Part shown: positions 33,200-45,500 of the stretch, one piece after another
Layout: every line of letters starts with the position of its first letter
Position numbering within the stretch: position 1 is the first letter of the stretch
NCBI RefSeq assembly: GCF_023716465.1
Contig: NZ_CP092415.1
Span: 2,767,501 to 2,831,500 of the forward strand
Direction: 5' to 3'
DNA length: 64,000 bases
Source of the DNA: Flagellimonas marinaquae
GTDB lineage: Bacteria > Bacteroidota > Bacteroidia > Flavobacteriales > Flavobacteriaceae
Notes under the pieces: generated by a model
What the model was told of the DNA's origin: nothing
The model's database searches: none
Seen by the model: the letters and a program-made list of their open reading frames with translations, nothing else
Position numbers and translations under genes: made by a program

Positions 33200-36100
33200 A
33201 TGAAAACTAAATGTAATGGTATTCCTATATCCTATAGGAAAAAATTATTGATCATCATGATGAGGTCCTTTATCTTTTTGTTTTGCGTTACCGCCTTTGG
33301 ATTTACCGCTAAAACCGGCTTTTCACAAAACAGGACCGTTGTTATAAATACCGATGCGGAAGTAACAGTGGAAGAGTTATTGGACCTCATAGGAAAACAA
33401 ACCAATTATTCCTTTATCTACAAGTCTGACCTTTTTGAAGATGCACCCAAAGTTAAATTGGAAAAAGGAGAGGTTAGAATAGGCGATTTACTGGCCAAAA
33501 GTCTGGCTTTTGCCAATATTGGCTACAAAATATCAATGGATGGATCTATTTTATTGAACAAATCCCCAGATAATATAAAATTTACGAAAAAAACGGTCCA
33601 GCAACAGGTATCCGGAACAGTAACGGATTCGTCCGGAGCCCCATTGCCAGGTGCCACAGTTAACCTCAAAAGTAGTCCTACCACAGGTACACAAACCGAT
33701 TTTGACGGTAATTATACCATTGAAACGACTGGTTCGGGAGATATTCTAGTCTTCCGTTACCTGGGTTTTTTAACAAAGGAAATAACTGTGGGTAACCAAA
33801 CGGTGATCAATGTAACACTTGAGGAAGATGCACAGGGTCTGGATGAGGTGGTCATTGTTGGTTATGGTACCCAGAAGAAGAGTGATGTTACTGGGGCCAT
33901 TAGCTCTGTAAAAAGTGAAGAACTGAACAAGGTAGTGGTTACCAACCCTACCGATGCCCTGCAAGGTAGGGTTTCAGGTGTAACGGTTACCTCCTCTTCG
34001 GGCAGTCCTGGTGCCGTTTCCGATGTTCTTATACGTGGAGTGGGAAGTTTTGGAAACAACCAACCATTGTATATTATAGACGGGGTTCAGGCAGATCCCT
34101 ATTATCTAGATCCCATCAATATTGAATCCATAGAAGTTCTCAAAGATGCCGCTTCGGGTGCTATTTATGGAACAAAAGCAGCCAATGGCGTTGTGATCAT
34201 TACAACCAAAAAAGGTAAGTCCGGAAAACCAAGGGTCGAAATAAATTCAAGCTATAGTATAAACAGTTCCCGAGAAATTATGGAATTATTGGATGCCGAT
34301 GGATATGTCCAAGTTCATCAGCAAATGTATGCCAATGCCGGAGCCGAGTTGCCGAACTATGTGACCAACCCTCCCAATTTTAACACCGATTGGGTAGACG
34401 AAACCGATAGAACGGGATATTTAAATTTGTTGAATGCCCGTATCAGTGGAGCATCCGAATTTTTTAATTACTCCATTGCAGGGAACTATGCCGATGAGGA
34501 AGGTATACTTATTGGGTCTAGGTTCAATAAAAAGGGTATTACCGCAAATCTAGGGGTTACCAAAGGTAAGCTGAAGATCCAGACCAACTTAAATTATAGT
34601 GAGACATACAGGGAACCTTATAAATTTTCGCTTCGTGAAACTTACTTTATTTCGCCATTGATCCCGGTATTGGACGAGACCAAACCTTCTGGTTATGGTT
34701 ATAGGGATGGTGATCTGCCCGATCACAGAAATCCGGTTGGCGAAAACGAATTCTTGGAGCAGTACAACAAGGCAAAATACTTTTTAGGCACCGTAAATGT
34801 TTCCTACGAAGTGCTGAAAGGTCTAGTGGCCGGCGCCAACCTTTCCTATTCTGTTAGGGACTCGTTCGAGTTTGCCTTCCACAAACCGTTTCAAGTAAGG
34901 GCGGCACAGGAAGAAGGCCGAGAGTTCGCATTCATATCCGAGTACGACAATGAGTTTAAAAGGTACAACCAAGAATATACCTTAAAGTACGATTTCAATA
35001 TTGATGAAAAGCATGACTTTCAATTGTTGGCAGGTTACCAACGTATTAGAGAACCTTACAAATGGAATTATACCCAGGCCGAAGGCTACAAGATTCAACG
35101 AGAGGTACAGGATGGAGCCATTGTGGAAGAGCGCGTTCCTGCCGAAATATTAGATCCCAATTTTAGAACCCTAAATGCCTTTAACGATGGTACGTTCTTT
35201 TCTCAAGGAACAAATGCAGAATATAGCCTGGCTTCACAATTTGGAAGAATAAACTACGCATTTGATGACAAATACCTGTTCCAGGCCAGCGTACGTAGGG
35301 ATGGAAGTTCAAAATTTGGAAACAATAACAAGTATGGTGTTTTCCCATCCTTTGCATTGGGATGGAAACTTACCAGTGAGAACTTTATGGAAAACCAGAA
35401 TGCTTTCGATTTTTTAAAACTAAGGTTTAGTTGGGGACAGGCCGGTAACGATAGTGCACTGGGCTACTACGATTATGTTGCTTTGATATCCCAAGGTAAA
35501 AGTCAAGACGATGGAGGGTACGTATTTGGAAATCCACAGACCTCTTACCAAGGAAGTATTGCAAGAGAGTTACAGAACGACGACCTTCAATGGGAAACCA
35601 ATACCTCTTATAATTTAGGACTCGATTTTGCATCGATGGGCAATAAGCTCACAGGAGCGGTTAATTATTACAATAGTTCCACAGAAGATTTATTGATTAC
35701 CAAAGTAGTATCTCCTGCGGCCGGGGTAAACAATCCCGTAGTCAATGTAGGAGAGTTTGAGAACAGTGGGCTGGAATTTGAGATTGGCTACACCAATAAA
35801 GATGGTGCTTTTAATTATTCTGCATTTGCTACACTTACCACGATTAATAGTGAAGTAACCAAGTTGAGCAACGAAGATCAGACCATTTATGGTATTGGGC
35901 TGTTGTTCGGCTCGGATCATTTTGTTAACCAGACAAAGATCGGTTATGAGCCCGGAGCGTATTTCTTGCCAGTAGCCGACGGAATTTTCCAGAGTCAGGC
36001 AGAGATTGATGCGCATAGTGTAGATGGTGTACCGATTCAACCAGAAGCAGCACCTGGGGATATCCGTTTTGTAGATCAAAATGGAGATGGGGTCATTAAT

Positions 36101-36646
36101 TCCGATGATGAAGTCTACCAAGGTTCCGCAATCCCTGATTTTGAATATAGCTTAAACCTAAGTGCGGATTATAAAGGTTTTGATGTGAACGTGTTCTTCC
36201 AAGGCGTTGGGGGTGCCAAAATTTATAACGGAAACGATTTTCGTTTAATGAGTATGGATACCGGTAGAAATTACCGAAAATCCGCTCTTAACGCATGGAC
36301 ACCGGATAACACCAACACAGACATACCACGTGCCGTGCTCGGTGATCCCAACAGGAACAACCGTGCATCTACAAGGTTCTTGGAAAATGGTGATTATTTA
36401 AGGGTCAAAACAATTTCTTTGGGGTATTCGTTGCCAAGAACAACATTGGAGAAGATCGGGATCAACCGTTTAAGGTTGTTTATGACCGGGCAGAACTTAT
36501 TTACGTTCACAAACTATAGTGGTCTGGATCCAGAAGTAGGAGCAAGTATCTCCGGGCAGAACCAGAGCATATTATCAAGAGGTATCGATTTAAACCTGTA
36601 CCCTAAGACCAAATCATTCATCTTCGGAATGCAATTGGAATTTTAA
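33200..36646 (+). CDS. SusC/RagA-type TonB-linked outer membrane transporter with STN domain
   Basis: A 1148-residue TonB-dependent transporter. It has an unusually long N-terminus before the signal core (MMRSFIFLFCVTAFGF), an STN domain (about 50-125), a carboxypeptidase-like domain (VSGTVTDSSGAPLPGATV), the plug with DEVVIVGYGTQKKSDVTGAI and the SusC signature PLYIIDGVQAD, then a barrel ending FIFGMQLEF. Together with the SusD 16 bases downstream it forms the uptake complex of the locus. Given the divergent GH63/GH2/hydroxylysine-kinase operon, the ligand may be a glycosylated hydroxylysine or glycopeptide (inference). Confidence 0.95.
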   Translation: MKTKCNGIPISYRKKLLIIMMRSFIFLFCVTAFGFTAKTGFSQNRTVVINTDAEVTVEELLDLIGKQTNYSFIYKSDLFEDAPKVKLEKGEVRIGDLLAKSLAFANIGYKISMDGSILLNKSPDNIKFTKKTVQQQVSGTVTDSSGAPLPGATVNLKSSPTTGTQTDFDGNYTIETTGSGDILVFRYLGFLTKEITVGNQTVINVTLEEDAQGLDEVVIVGYGTQKKSDVTGAISSVKSEELNKVVVTNPTDALQGRVSGVTVTSSSGSPGAVSDVLIRGVGSFGNNQPLYIIDGVQADPYYLDPINIESIEVLKDAASGAIYGTKAANGVVIITTKKGKSGKPRVEINSSYSINSSREIMELLDADGYVQVHQQMYANAGAELPNYVTNPPNFNTDWVDETDRTGYLNLLNARISGASEFFNYSIAGNYADEEGILIGSRFNKKGITANLGVTKGKLKIQTNLNYSETYREPYKFSLRETYFISPLIPVLDETKPSGYGYRDGDLPDHRNPVGENEFLEQYNKAKYFLGTVNVSYEVLKGLVAGANLSYSVRDSFEFAFHKPFQVRAAQEEGREFAFISEYDNEFKRYNQEYTLKYDFNIDEKHDFQLLAGYQRIREPYKWNYTQAEGYKIQREVQDGAIVEERVPAEILDPNFRTLNAFNDGTFFSQGTNAEYSLASQFGRINYAFDDKYLFQASVRRDGSSKFGNNNKYGVFPSFALGWKLTSENFMENQNAFDFLKLRFSWGQAGNDSALGYYDYVALISQGKSQDDGGYVFGNPQTSYQGSIARELQNDDLQWETNTSYNLGLDFASMGNKLTGAVNYYNSSTEDLLITKVVSPAAGVNNPVVNVGEFENSGLEFEIGYTNKDGAFNYSAFATLTTINSEVTKLSNEDQTIYGIGLLFGSDHFVNQTKIGYEPGAYFLPVADGIFQSQAEIDAHSVDGVPIQPEAAPGDIRFVDQNGDGVINSDDEVYQGSAIPDFEYSLNLSADYKGFDVNVFFQGVGGAKIYNGNDFRLMSMDTGRNYRKSALNAWTPDNTNTDIPRAVLGDPNRNNRASTRFLENGDYLRVKTISLGYSLPRTTLEKIGINRLRLFMTGQNLFTFTNYSGLDPEVGASISGQNQSILSRGIDLNLYPKTKSFIFGMQLEF

Positions 36647-36662
36647 TTAAAAAGAATAAGAC

Positions 36663-38213
36663 ATGAAAAATATAGTACAAATGTTTGTCGCAAGCATGTT
36701 CATGTTTGCAATACTCTCCTGTGATGATGATGAATTTTTGGAGCAACAGTCTCCGGACCAATTAACGTCTTCATCGTTTTGGAGAAATGTAGAAGATGCT
36801 GAATCGGGGCTGGTGGCTGCCTACTCAGAACTGGAATCAAGAAGTAACTTTTGGGATGGATGGCAAGAAGGAAGACCTGTAGTGGAGTATTTTCGTTCGG
36901 ATTACGCCTTACCAGGTCCGGATGCATCTAATTATGCCCATTGGATGTCTATCTTCAATTTTAATTATACCAATGGCCATACTTTTTTAAATGTACTTTG
37001 GACCACCAACTATAAAGGACTCAATTTTGCAAATCAGGTAATATCCAAAGTGGGTCAAATGACACCCGAACAAATTTCAGAAGCGGATAAGAACAGGATT
37101 ATTGCCGAGGCCAAATTTTTGAGAGGGTACTATCATTTCAAATTACTTAGTCTGTACGAGCAGATTATTGTAAGGATGGAGGAGCTCAGTCCGGATAACC
37201 TGGATAGTCCATTGTCTACCCGTCCAGAGGCATGGCAAGTAATTTTGCAAGATTTCCAAGAAGCGGCATCCAATTTGCCGGAAACGCGTACCGATGCAGA
37301 TACGGGACGGGCCACCAAAGGCACGGCATTGGCCTATTTGGGTAAGGCATATCTATATAAAGCCGGAGATGCATCGTCCGCAGAGGGCACAGATATGGAT
37401 AATGCTGTCGCAGCACTGGAACAAGTGGTGGAAAGCGGAGTTTATGATTTGTTTCCGGATTTTGTTGGCAATTTCAATGGCGAGAACGAAAACAATCAAG
37501 AAGCCGTTTTTGAACTTCAATTTAAGAGTGGCGATGCTACTTCGTGGAACGCTAACCGACTACATGCGTTTATTGGTGACTGGTGCATTGGTGGATGGGG
37601 AGGTATCGAGGCCTCCTACGACTTGGTCGACCTTATGAAGAGCGAGGGGATGATTGCTTCCAACGGTTTGTACGATAACCGATTGTACGGAACCCTTTAT
37701 TTTAAAGATGATTATTACAATGATACAGAAACCAATGCAATGCAAGGATTTACATGGGATGTTCTTGTATCCGATACTTACGGCAGCCCAGACGCAAAAG
37801 ATGGCAGTGCATACTTTAGGAAATGGTTGCCCAATTATGTTTGGGACAACGGTTATATTGGAATCAATTTAACTTTAATGCGCTATGCGGATGTACTATT
37901 GATGTATGCCGAAGCACTGAACGAGACCGGTAGCACTGCTTTGGCCATACCAATAATAAATGAAATACGGGAAGTCCATGGTTTAATGCCCCCAACCACC
38001 GCTTCAACACAGGAAGAAGTGAGGGAACAGATTATACACGAACGTATTATGGAGCTTACCTTGGAGTCAACACGATTTTTTGATCTAAGGCGCTGGGGCA
38101 TGTTAGATCAGGCTATGCAAGCGGCCGGCAGATCTGGATTTAGTGCAGCGGAACATTCTTATTTCCCTGTCCCTCTATCCGAAATTCAAGCCAATCCAAT
38201 GGTAGGAGAATAA
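36663..38213 (+). CDS. RagB/SusD family substrate-binding lipoprotein
   Basis: A 516-residue surface lipoprotein with lipobox ILSC (Cys20) followed by acidic residues, as in surface-exposed Bacteroidota lipoproteins. Canonical SusD features are present: LEQQSPDQLTSSSFW near the start, AEAKFLRGYYHFKLLSLYEQ, ADVLLMYAEALNETG, and the C-terminal IIHERIMELTLESTRFFDLRRWG. The protein ends YFPVPLSEIQANP, the usual SusD ending. It acts with the SusC encoded just upstream. A clear terminator follows, so no enzyme genes lie downstream in this operon; the enzymes are on the divergent side. Confidence 0.95.
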   Translation: MKNIVQMFVASMFMFAILSCDDDEFLEQQSPDQLTSSSFWRNVEDAESGLVAAYSELESRSNFWDGWQEGRPVVEYFRSDYALPGPDASNYAHWMSIFNFNYTNGHTFLNVLWTTNYKGLNFANQVISKVGQMTPEQISEADKNRIIAEAKFLRGYYHFKLLSLYEQIIVRMEELSPDNLDSPLSTRPEAWQVILQDFQEAASNLPETRTDADTGRATKGTALAYLGKAYLYKAGDASSAEGTDMDNAVAALEQVVESGVYDLFPDFVGNFNGENENNQEAVFELQFKSGDATSWNANRLHAFIGDWCIGGWGGIEASYDLVDLMKSEGMIASNGLYDNRLYGTLYFKDDYYNDTETNAMQGFTWDVLVSDTYGSPDAKDGSAYFRKWLPNYVWDNGYIGINLTLMRYADVLLMYAEALNETGSTALAIPIINEIREVHGLMPPTTASTQEEVREQIIHERIMELTLESTRFFDLRRWGMLDQAMQAAGRSGFSAAEHSYFPVPLSEIQANPMVGE

Positions 38214-38251
38214 ATTCAAGTTAATTTAATTCAGTTTTGAGTTTAGTTTTT

Positions 38252-38288
38252 GCACCTAGGAGTTTTTTAACTCTTAGGTGCTCTTTTT
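38252..38288 (+). terminator. Intrinsic terminator after susD
   Basis: GCACCTAGGAG (38252-38262) pairs with CTCTTAGGTGC (38271-38281) as an 11-bp stem with one wobble, followed by TCTTTTTTT. It lies about 40 bases after the SusD stop. Confidence 0.88.
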
Positions 38289-38394
38289 TTAAATACTAAA
38301 AGCTCATCAACTACTCATCAAAACTAAAAGAAAATAGAAACTGTTATCGGCTCTGGGCCTATGATGATTTGCTGTAGGTTTAAATTGATCAAAG

Positions 38395-39030
38395 TTATTT
38401 GATTTTGATCTCTTTTGCACCTTGTATTTTTTTGCTTACCTCAGGATAGGTGTCCTGAAAGGTTTTGAATATAAAATCAATAGGAACATCTTCAAAGTGA
38501 CCGTAATCCTCCATATACTCCATAAACTGTTTGTTGTCCCTGTTATATTCCTGAAAAATGGAGTCTTGAGTGCCATCAAACTCCAAGGGAGCAACATTAT
38601 AGCGATCACAGAGCTCTTTGTTAAAAGCAGGCGAACATTTGAACCATTTGCCATTGAAGAATACATCTACCAAACCATGTGGGGCTATTTCGTGCGAGCC
38701 CAAAGTTTCTTCTAAGTGTTCCGTCGCGATATGGTTGGCCACTTTGGCCAAACGTAATCTGGCAGGTATGTGCAGTGCACGGAGCCCTGCTACATATAAA
38801 ATAGCTTTATCGATACAGTGGCCTACCGTTTTTCGGGCAATGGCACTGGCTTTGTAATGCGCAGGTGTCAATCCAATATTATATGGGTTGTAACGCCAAC
38901 CGTCTCTAACTTTAAGATACAAATGCTCGATTTTTTCCTGGTCGGAAACCAAATTTTTAATGCTCTCCACCATTTTTTGAATTTCTGGACTGGAATGATC
39001 AAAGTAAAAAGTCTCCTGAGTGTATACCAT
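38395..39030 (-). CDS. Transglutaminase-like domain protein
   Basis: A 211-residue protein with no evident signal peptide. The transglutaminase/protease-like core has the nucleophile Cys in VGHCIDKA (C72), the His in APHGLVDVFF (H118), and an aromatic-flanked block NGKWFKCSPAFN where the third catalytic residue usually lies. Small stand-alone proteins of this fold act as cysteine proteases or amidases more often than as true crosslinking transglutaminases. It is transcribed toward the Sus locus and ends about 107 bases from its terminator. It has no operon partner, so its substrate is unknown. Confidence 0.8.
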   Translation of the reverse strand: MVYTQETFYFDHSSPEIQKMVESIKNLVSDQEKIEHLYLKVRDGWRYNPYNIGLTPAHYKASAIARKTVGHCIDKAILYVAGLRALHIPARLRLAKVANHIATEHLEETLGSHEIAPHGLVDVFFNGKWFKCSPAFNKELCDRYNVAPLEFDGTQDSIFQEYNRDNKQFMEYMEDYGHFEDVPIDFIFKTFQDTYPEVSKKIQGAKEIKIK

Positions 39031-39528
39031 AATTTTAAAAGGAAAGGTTTTTGGTTAAAGTTCTCTTTTTAAGATAAAATTTTTGGAACTAAATGTTTCT
39101 CGTAAAGATAAACTATCAAATTAATTAGATAATTCTTTTCTGATTATTTCCAGTAAGGGATTTATAAAAGTAATTATTATAGTAAACAGTTATTGAAACT
39201 CAACTTGAGTTGAAGGGTATAGGAGACATTATACTGCATTTTAAAGGTATGAACATTTAATTGAAACTAATAAAGGCGATAGGCTAAATAATATAATTGT
39301 GTGCCATTGCTTCCAATTGAATTGACCATATAACATTGAATTTAAATAGTTGTGGGAAAAAACTGTAATAATGTATGGATCAAGAGGTTTTATGCAGATT
39401 TTTTGAATTGAATAACAACAGGAACGACCTATTAGACACAACAAAGTTCGAAGATGACAACAAAAATATGTATACGAGGGCTTTAAGAGCTTTTTTTGTT
39501 TCAAGTAATACATTAGACCAACCTCAAA
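39031..39528. other. AT-rich intergenic region before the giant adhesin gene
   Basis: About 500 bases with no convincing gene. It contains a perfect 15-base palindrome, AACTCAACTTGAGTT (39197-39211), which could be an operator for either divergent gene, and otherwise low-complexity AT-rich sequence. A clear -7/-33 promoter pair for the adhesin was not found. Confidence 0.5.
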
Positions 39529-42500
39529 ATGGCCAATTTTACCTCTTCGTACGCAGATCGTTTATTGAAAAGCATTTGCATTTTGTTAATGTTTTTTGCG
39601 TTTAACCAAGTACAAGCCCAGTTAAGTGACCTTCATTATCTTCCACCTTTAAAGCAAGGGCGAAACAACGAAGCTGTCCAGCAACAAGCAGTCTATCTGT
39701 CAACACCGGAGCCGGTAACTTTTGTGGTAAATGCCTATCGTGGGACCAGTGCAACACCGGTTGCCACTTTCAATATTTCAAATACCAATCCAGCGGTATA
39801 CACCTTGCCCAATGGGGATAACAATATCACTTTGGTTACCAATTCCAATACTGGGGTTGTGCTGAACAATTCAGGCCTAAGGTTCGAATCTCCGAGCGGA
39901 AATAAATTTTACGTCAATTATCGCGGATATTCTGGGTCCCAAGCAGCATCGCTGACATCCAAGGGAAGAGTGGCGATGGGTACACGTTTTAAATGGGGAG
40001 GGGTGCCTAATTTGGGTTCACACGTATCAAAATCCAATACATTGGGAATAATGGCGACCGAGGACAATACCACGGTTACCGTTTTTGGGTACGATCCAAA
40101 CTGTAGTTTTAGATTGGGTAACAATGCCTATGGTATTACCGACGACACTTATACCGTAACGTTGGACGCCAACGAGTCCTTTGTGTTTGAAAATTATGTA
40201 GGGAATTCTCCTTCCAACGCACATCGCGATGGTTGGATAGGGGCTTCCATTGTTTCAGATAAAAATATTGTGATCAGTAATGGTTCCATGAACTATGGAC
40301 GACAAGCCAACAATAGTAATCGTGACGCGGGAATCGATCAACCCGTGCCCGAAAATAAATTGGGAAAAGACTATGTGTTTATTAGGGGCAATGGAGCTTC
40401 CAATGGATGGACAGAATTCCCTTTGATCATTGCCACCGCCGATAACACGCAAGTATACGTTAATGGGTCGGGAACACCTATTGCTACACTGGACAATGGT
40501 GAATTTTTTGAAATTCCCAGTAGTTATTATACATCCAATACAGCTGGGGCCAATATGTTTGTACAAACCTCAAAAGACGCTTATGCTTATCAGTGTATAG
40601 GGGGGGATAGTAAAGCTTATACCCAAGGATTGAACTTTGTGGCACCGGTAAACTGCTTGCTGCCCGATGTTATGGACAACATTCCCGATATACGGAACAT
40701 GGCCGGTACCAATGTTACCGGGGGAGTTACTATTATCGCGGCCGTAAACACACCAGATGCTAATATTTCTGTGACAGATGGAAATGGATCTGTAACACTT
40801 CCTGCCTCTAATCCCGTTGCAGGATCTACAGATTGGAAAACGTTTTTTATTCCAAATCTAACAGGAGATGTCAGCGTTCAGTCCACTGGACCAATAGCCG
40901 TCGGATTTTTTGGCTATAACGGGAACAGGGGTGTTGCCGGATATTTTTCTGGGTTCGATACGGTCCCCGAAGTAACTCTTGAGGTTAGGGGAGGTACCGG
41001 ATGCTTTGTGGGGTCCGAAATATATGAGGCAACAGGAAACTTTGATGCATACCAATGGTACGAAGATGGTGTGGCCATACCTGGGGCCAATGGACCCAGC
41101 TTTGCTGCAACACGCGCCGGGGACTATTTTGTTAGAGGAACCAAAGGGCCATGTACCTACGATTCACAACCCTTAACGGCCCTGTACTGTGATCCCGACG
41201 TAGCACTGGAAAAAACGGTCGATAAACCTGAAATAATGGAAGGGGAAACGGCAACGTTTACAATTAAGGTGAGAAACTTTGGAGATGGACCATTGACCAA
41301 CCTTCAAATAACAGACAATATCCCTGCCGGACTTACTTTGGTCTCGGCATTCACAATTACGGGAAGTTGGAGTGGAAACACTTGGAATATCGGAACCTTG
41401 AATGGTGGCGAAACCGCCTTTTTGGAGCTAGAAGTACAGGCAGATGAAATTGACACACTTCCTTTGTTGAGTTTGATCAATACAGCAGTAAATACACAAG
41501 ATCAAACCGATACCAATATAACAGAAGATGTCCCATCCGCCCGTATAGTGGTTCACAACGATTCGGATAACGATGGGGTAAATGACATCACCGATCTAGA
41601 TGATGACAATGATGGTATTTACGATGAGGACGAGTGCGATACCCTTTTGTTCAACATATCCAATGGTGACCCGCATAGTGGCAGTTTGATTAGTGTCGAC
41701 AACTATTTGGTGTTCGACGTTTTCAGTTTGGATAACTCGTTCAACTTCAATATCAATGGAGTAGATGTGGCAGGTGAAATACAGTTCCAGCTTGGCGCAA
41801 GTGGAAATTTTGCCCGTTTTAACGATGGAACTACTTACGGAGAAGGAGGAAACCCAGATATATGGACAATTACAGGAACACATGGAAGTCCCTTGCTGCG
41901 TGTAGTGGTAGATCAGGCCGGGGAGTTCCAAATATTCGGTGCAAGATCCTCGGGTGGTCCTCTGGAGCCAATGAACCTGACCACGCCAGCAAATGTGGTA
42001 AATTGGGATCCGACCGGAAACAACACTGTGTCCATAGGACAAGATGTTGTAGGGCCCACCAACATGCGGGGCGTATTGTTAACAGCAGGCTGCGATACCG
42101 ATTCCGATGGTATTCCCGATTCACTCGATTTGGATAGTGATGGCGACGGTTGTACCGATGCCGTAGAATTTTATAAAGATGAGAATGCCGACGGCGGAGA
42201 TGGCGGGGAATACGGTTCTGGAGTTCCAGTGGTGGACCCAACCGATGGAACTGTAAATGCTGCCTCTTACACCCAAGTATACGCCCCTGAAATATTGCTT
42301 GGCAATACATCCGAAAATTTAAGCGCGGTGGATATCAATGGCCAAGGAATCAGTTTAGGGCAAACCTTTCAGTATGTGCTCCGTTTTCAAAATACCGGGG
42401 ACGATGATGCCACAAACTTCGCAATAACCGATATTCTGCCCAACAATGTTACATTGGACAATGTGGATGTTTCCAATGCCTTGGGTACGACACATAGTTA

Positions 42501-45500
42501 TGACATCAATACAAATACACTGCAATTCCAGGTCCCAGATGCACTTGTAGAAATCGGAGACCCGGAGTATAGCATAAAAATCACAGTGACCGTTTCAGGA
42601 AACTGCTCCGATTTTGTCGATGCCTGTTCATCCGAGTTGCAGAACTTGGCTTACGCATCATTCCAAGGGGTCGTTAATTCAACCACTTACACCGATGAGC
42701 CCGGTTCTTCCAATTTCCCGTGCGATGTAACCCCACAAGTGGCCACTAACAATATTTTGGACGACTTGGCCAATTGCGGTCAAGCCAGAACAGTTCAATT
42801 ATGTGGAGATGATGCTCTATTAACGGCAGGTTCCGGATTTGCAACCTATACTTGGGCATTGGACAACAATGGGAATGGTCAAATAGATGGTGCCGATACC
42901 ATCTTGGATGATGGTGATGCCGACCCAAGTACACTATTGGTAACAAATATTGGAAACTACATTGTGGAGAAATCAGGAGGAGGAAGTTGTCCTGATTTGA
43001 CAGAGCTTATCACTGTAGAACGTTTTGGCGACACACAGACCAATCCCATAATAAGCTATTTTAACCAGGTAAATGCCGATAGTAATCCAGATAACAACAT
43101 ACAGGGAGAAATCGTAACGTGTTCCGTTGATGGTGATTTATTGCCTAAAATATTCTTGTGTGGTGAGAATGATGAAGTTACCCTTCAGCTCGGTATAACC
43201 GATGCTCTGGACATCGTTTGGCAAAAACTGGACGAAGGCAGTTGTTCGGATGCAGGTGATGATTGTGCCAACAAAAGCAATATGTGCACATGGAGCGATG
43301 TAGTGGTGCAAGACAATTTTACAGTTACCGAAAGTGGTAAATATCGAGTGGTCATCAATTATAAGAACGGATGTTTTAGCCGATTCTATTTCAACGTGTT
43401 CAAAAACACCTTGGATATTGACTATACGCCGACGGATATTTTGTGCAGCACTCCTGGAAACATTAGAGTCAACGGAGTAGGGGCCAATTACGGGTTCCAA
43501 TTGATAGATGCATCCAACGGAAACATTGTGGTGCCATTTTCTGCCAACAATGGACCTAGTTTTGATATAACCACAAGTGGTACTTATACAGTTCAGGTAA
43601 CTCAATTGAACCCATCAACAGGAGACCCTATAGAAGGAAGCTGTATTTTTGAAACAGAGGATATTGGTATCTTGGAAAGAAATTTCCAGGTAGATGTCGA
43701 TACAACACCTGCTGATTGCAATCAGTTGGGAACCGTAAGTATCCAGGCATTGAACGTACTGCCCAATTACAAATACGAACTTAGGCTGGACGATGGCTCC
43801 AATGGTGGTCTCGGAACCTTGATCGCACAACAAAATCCAACTACGGACAACACCCATACGTTTAACAATGTAAACCCAGGAAACTACAATGTAATCACCA
43901 CAACGGATGACGGCTGTACCGATACCAAACAAATTACGGTAAATGAAATTCCTGAATTGACGCTTACCGCATTGACCACTGATAATATAACCTGTACCGC
44001 GGGAGTAATTACCCTGACCCCCTCGGGTGGTACTCCGAACCCGGATTATCAAATGGCCATTTGGAGCAAAGATGGGGTGGATTTGTATGCCGACCCGTCA
44101 GACGTTCCTACTTCCGAAATGCAGACCAATACCAACTTTTTGTTCGGATATAGAGGTACACCGACCACCTATTTCCCAAATGAGGATGGTGATTATCAAT
44201 TCATCGTTTTTGACGACAATGGTTGCTATGCTATCTCCAATAGTGTGAGAATGGAAGAACTTGGTGGCCTTACCGTATCTGCGACCCACTCGGGAATCGT
44301 ATGTGCTGATTCATCTACGGCAACCTTGAGTGTATCCGTAACGGGAGGGACAGCACCTTACCAATATAGCTTGGATGGTGGAGCTACTTATCAAACCAAT
44401 AACGATTTTGGCAACTTGCCTGCCGGACTTTATACCATTACCGTAATGGATTCCAGCGGTAATGCAGGTACTGGATGTGTCGAAAATTTTGATTACGAAA
44501 TAGACCAACCTTTTAGGTTGACGGCCTCGCCGGCCATTGTTCAGGACGCCTCATGTGACCCGAATGGTGCGTTGGTGAAGATATTGAATGCCAGTGGAGG
44601 ACAAGCCCCGTACACCTATAGTTTTGATGGCGGTAGTAATTTTGTTCCCACCAACGACCGTTATTTAATGCCCGGCAATTACAATCTTGTCGTTAGGGAT
44701 AATTTAGGTTGTACGTACCCTATGGAATTAGAGGTTCCTGCTATGGCAGCAGACCCAGACTTTACAACCACAATCGATTATGCTTGTGATGGATTGGCTA
44801 CCATTTCCATTGGAACATCCAACGCAACGGATTTTGATTATACCTATAGTTTGAACGGTTCGCCCAATACTCCGGTCGATAATAATATATTCAACAACAT
44901 TGGAGACGGAACACATACAGTTACCGTAGGATACTCCAGTAGTATCGCTCCGGATCAAAGCACACTTTTTCAAGAAAACTTTGGAACGGGGATTACTACC
45001 CAAATTGAAGAGATTGGATCCGGTTATTGTTACGAACCACAAGATGGAACAGAAACAGCATGTAACTTGGGGCCTGCCGGTATTTTGGTAAACGGCGAAT
45101 ATACTGTAACCAACTTCGTGACCAATCCAATTCCCGCTTGGAGAAGTCCTAACGACCATACTGGTTTGACAGATGGTCGCTTTTTGGCCATCGATGTGAG
45201 TACCTTGGCAGGAGACTTCGGTGTTCTTTGGGAAAGGAATGGAATAGAGGTGCTTCCTAATCAAGATATCACCTTCTCATTTTGGGCCTATAACCTTATG
45301 GTAACCTCCGGCAATGGAAACAATCCGGAAGTTTTGGTAGAGTTGGTGGATGGCTCGGGTACCGTAATTTCTAGTATCCCTACCAACGAAATCCCTAAAA
45401 ACACAAATGCGGACGATTGGCATTTTAGAGAAGTTACCTTTAATCCAGGAGCAAATACTACTGTTGGCATCGTATTAAGAACCAATTTGAACAGTGACTT

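Noticed and set aside
39375..39605. A 76-codon plus-strand frame before the giant adhesin
   Set aside because: It overlaps the adhesin signal peptide in another frame and shows no family features.
41870..42310. A 146-codon minus-strand frame rich in Arg and His inside the giant adhesin gene
   Set aside because: It is a shadow of calcium-repeat codons read backwards; no domain or start context.
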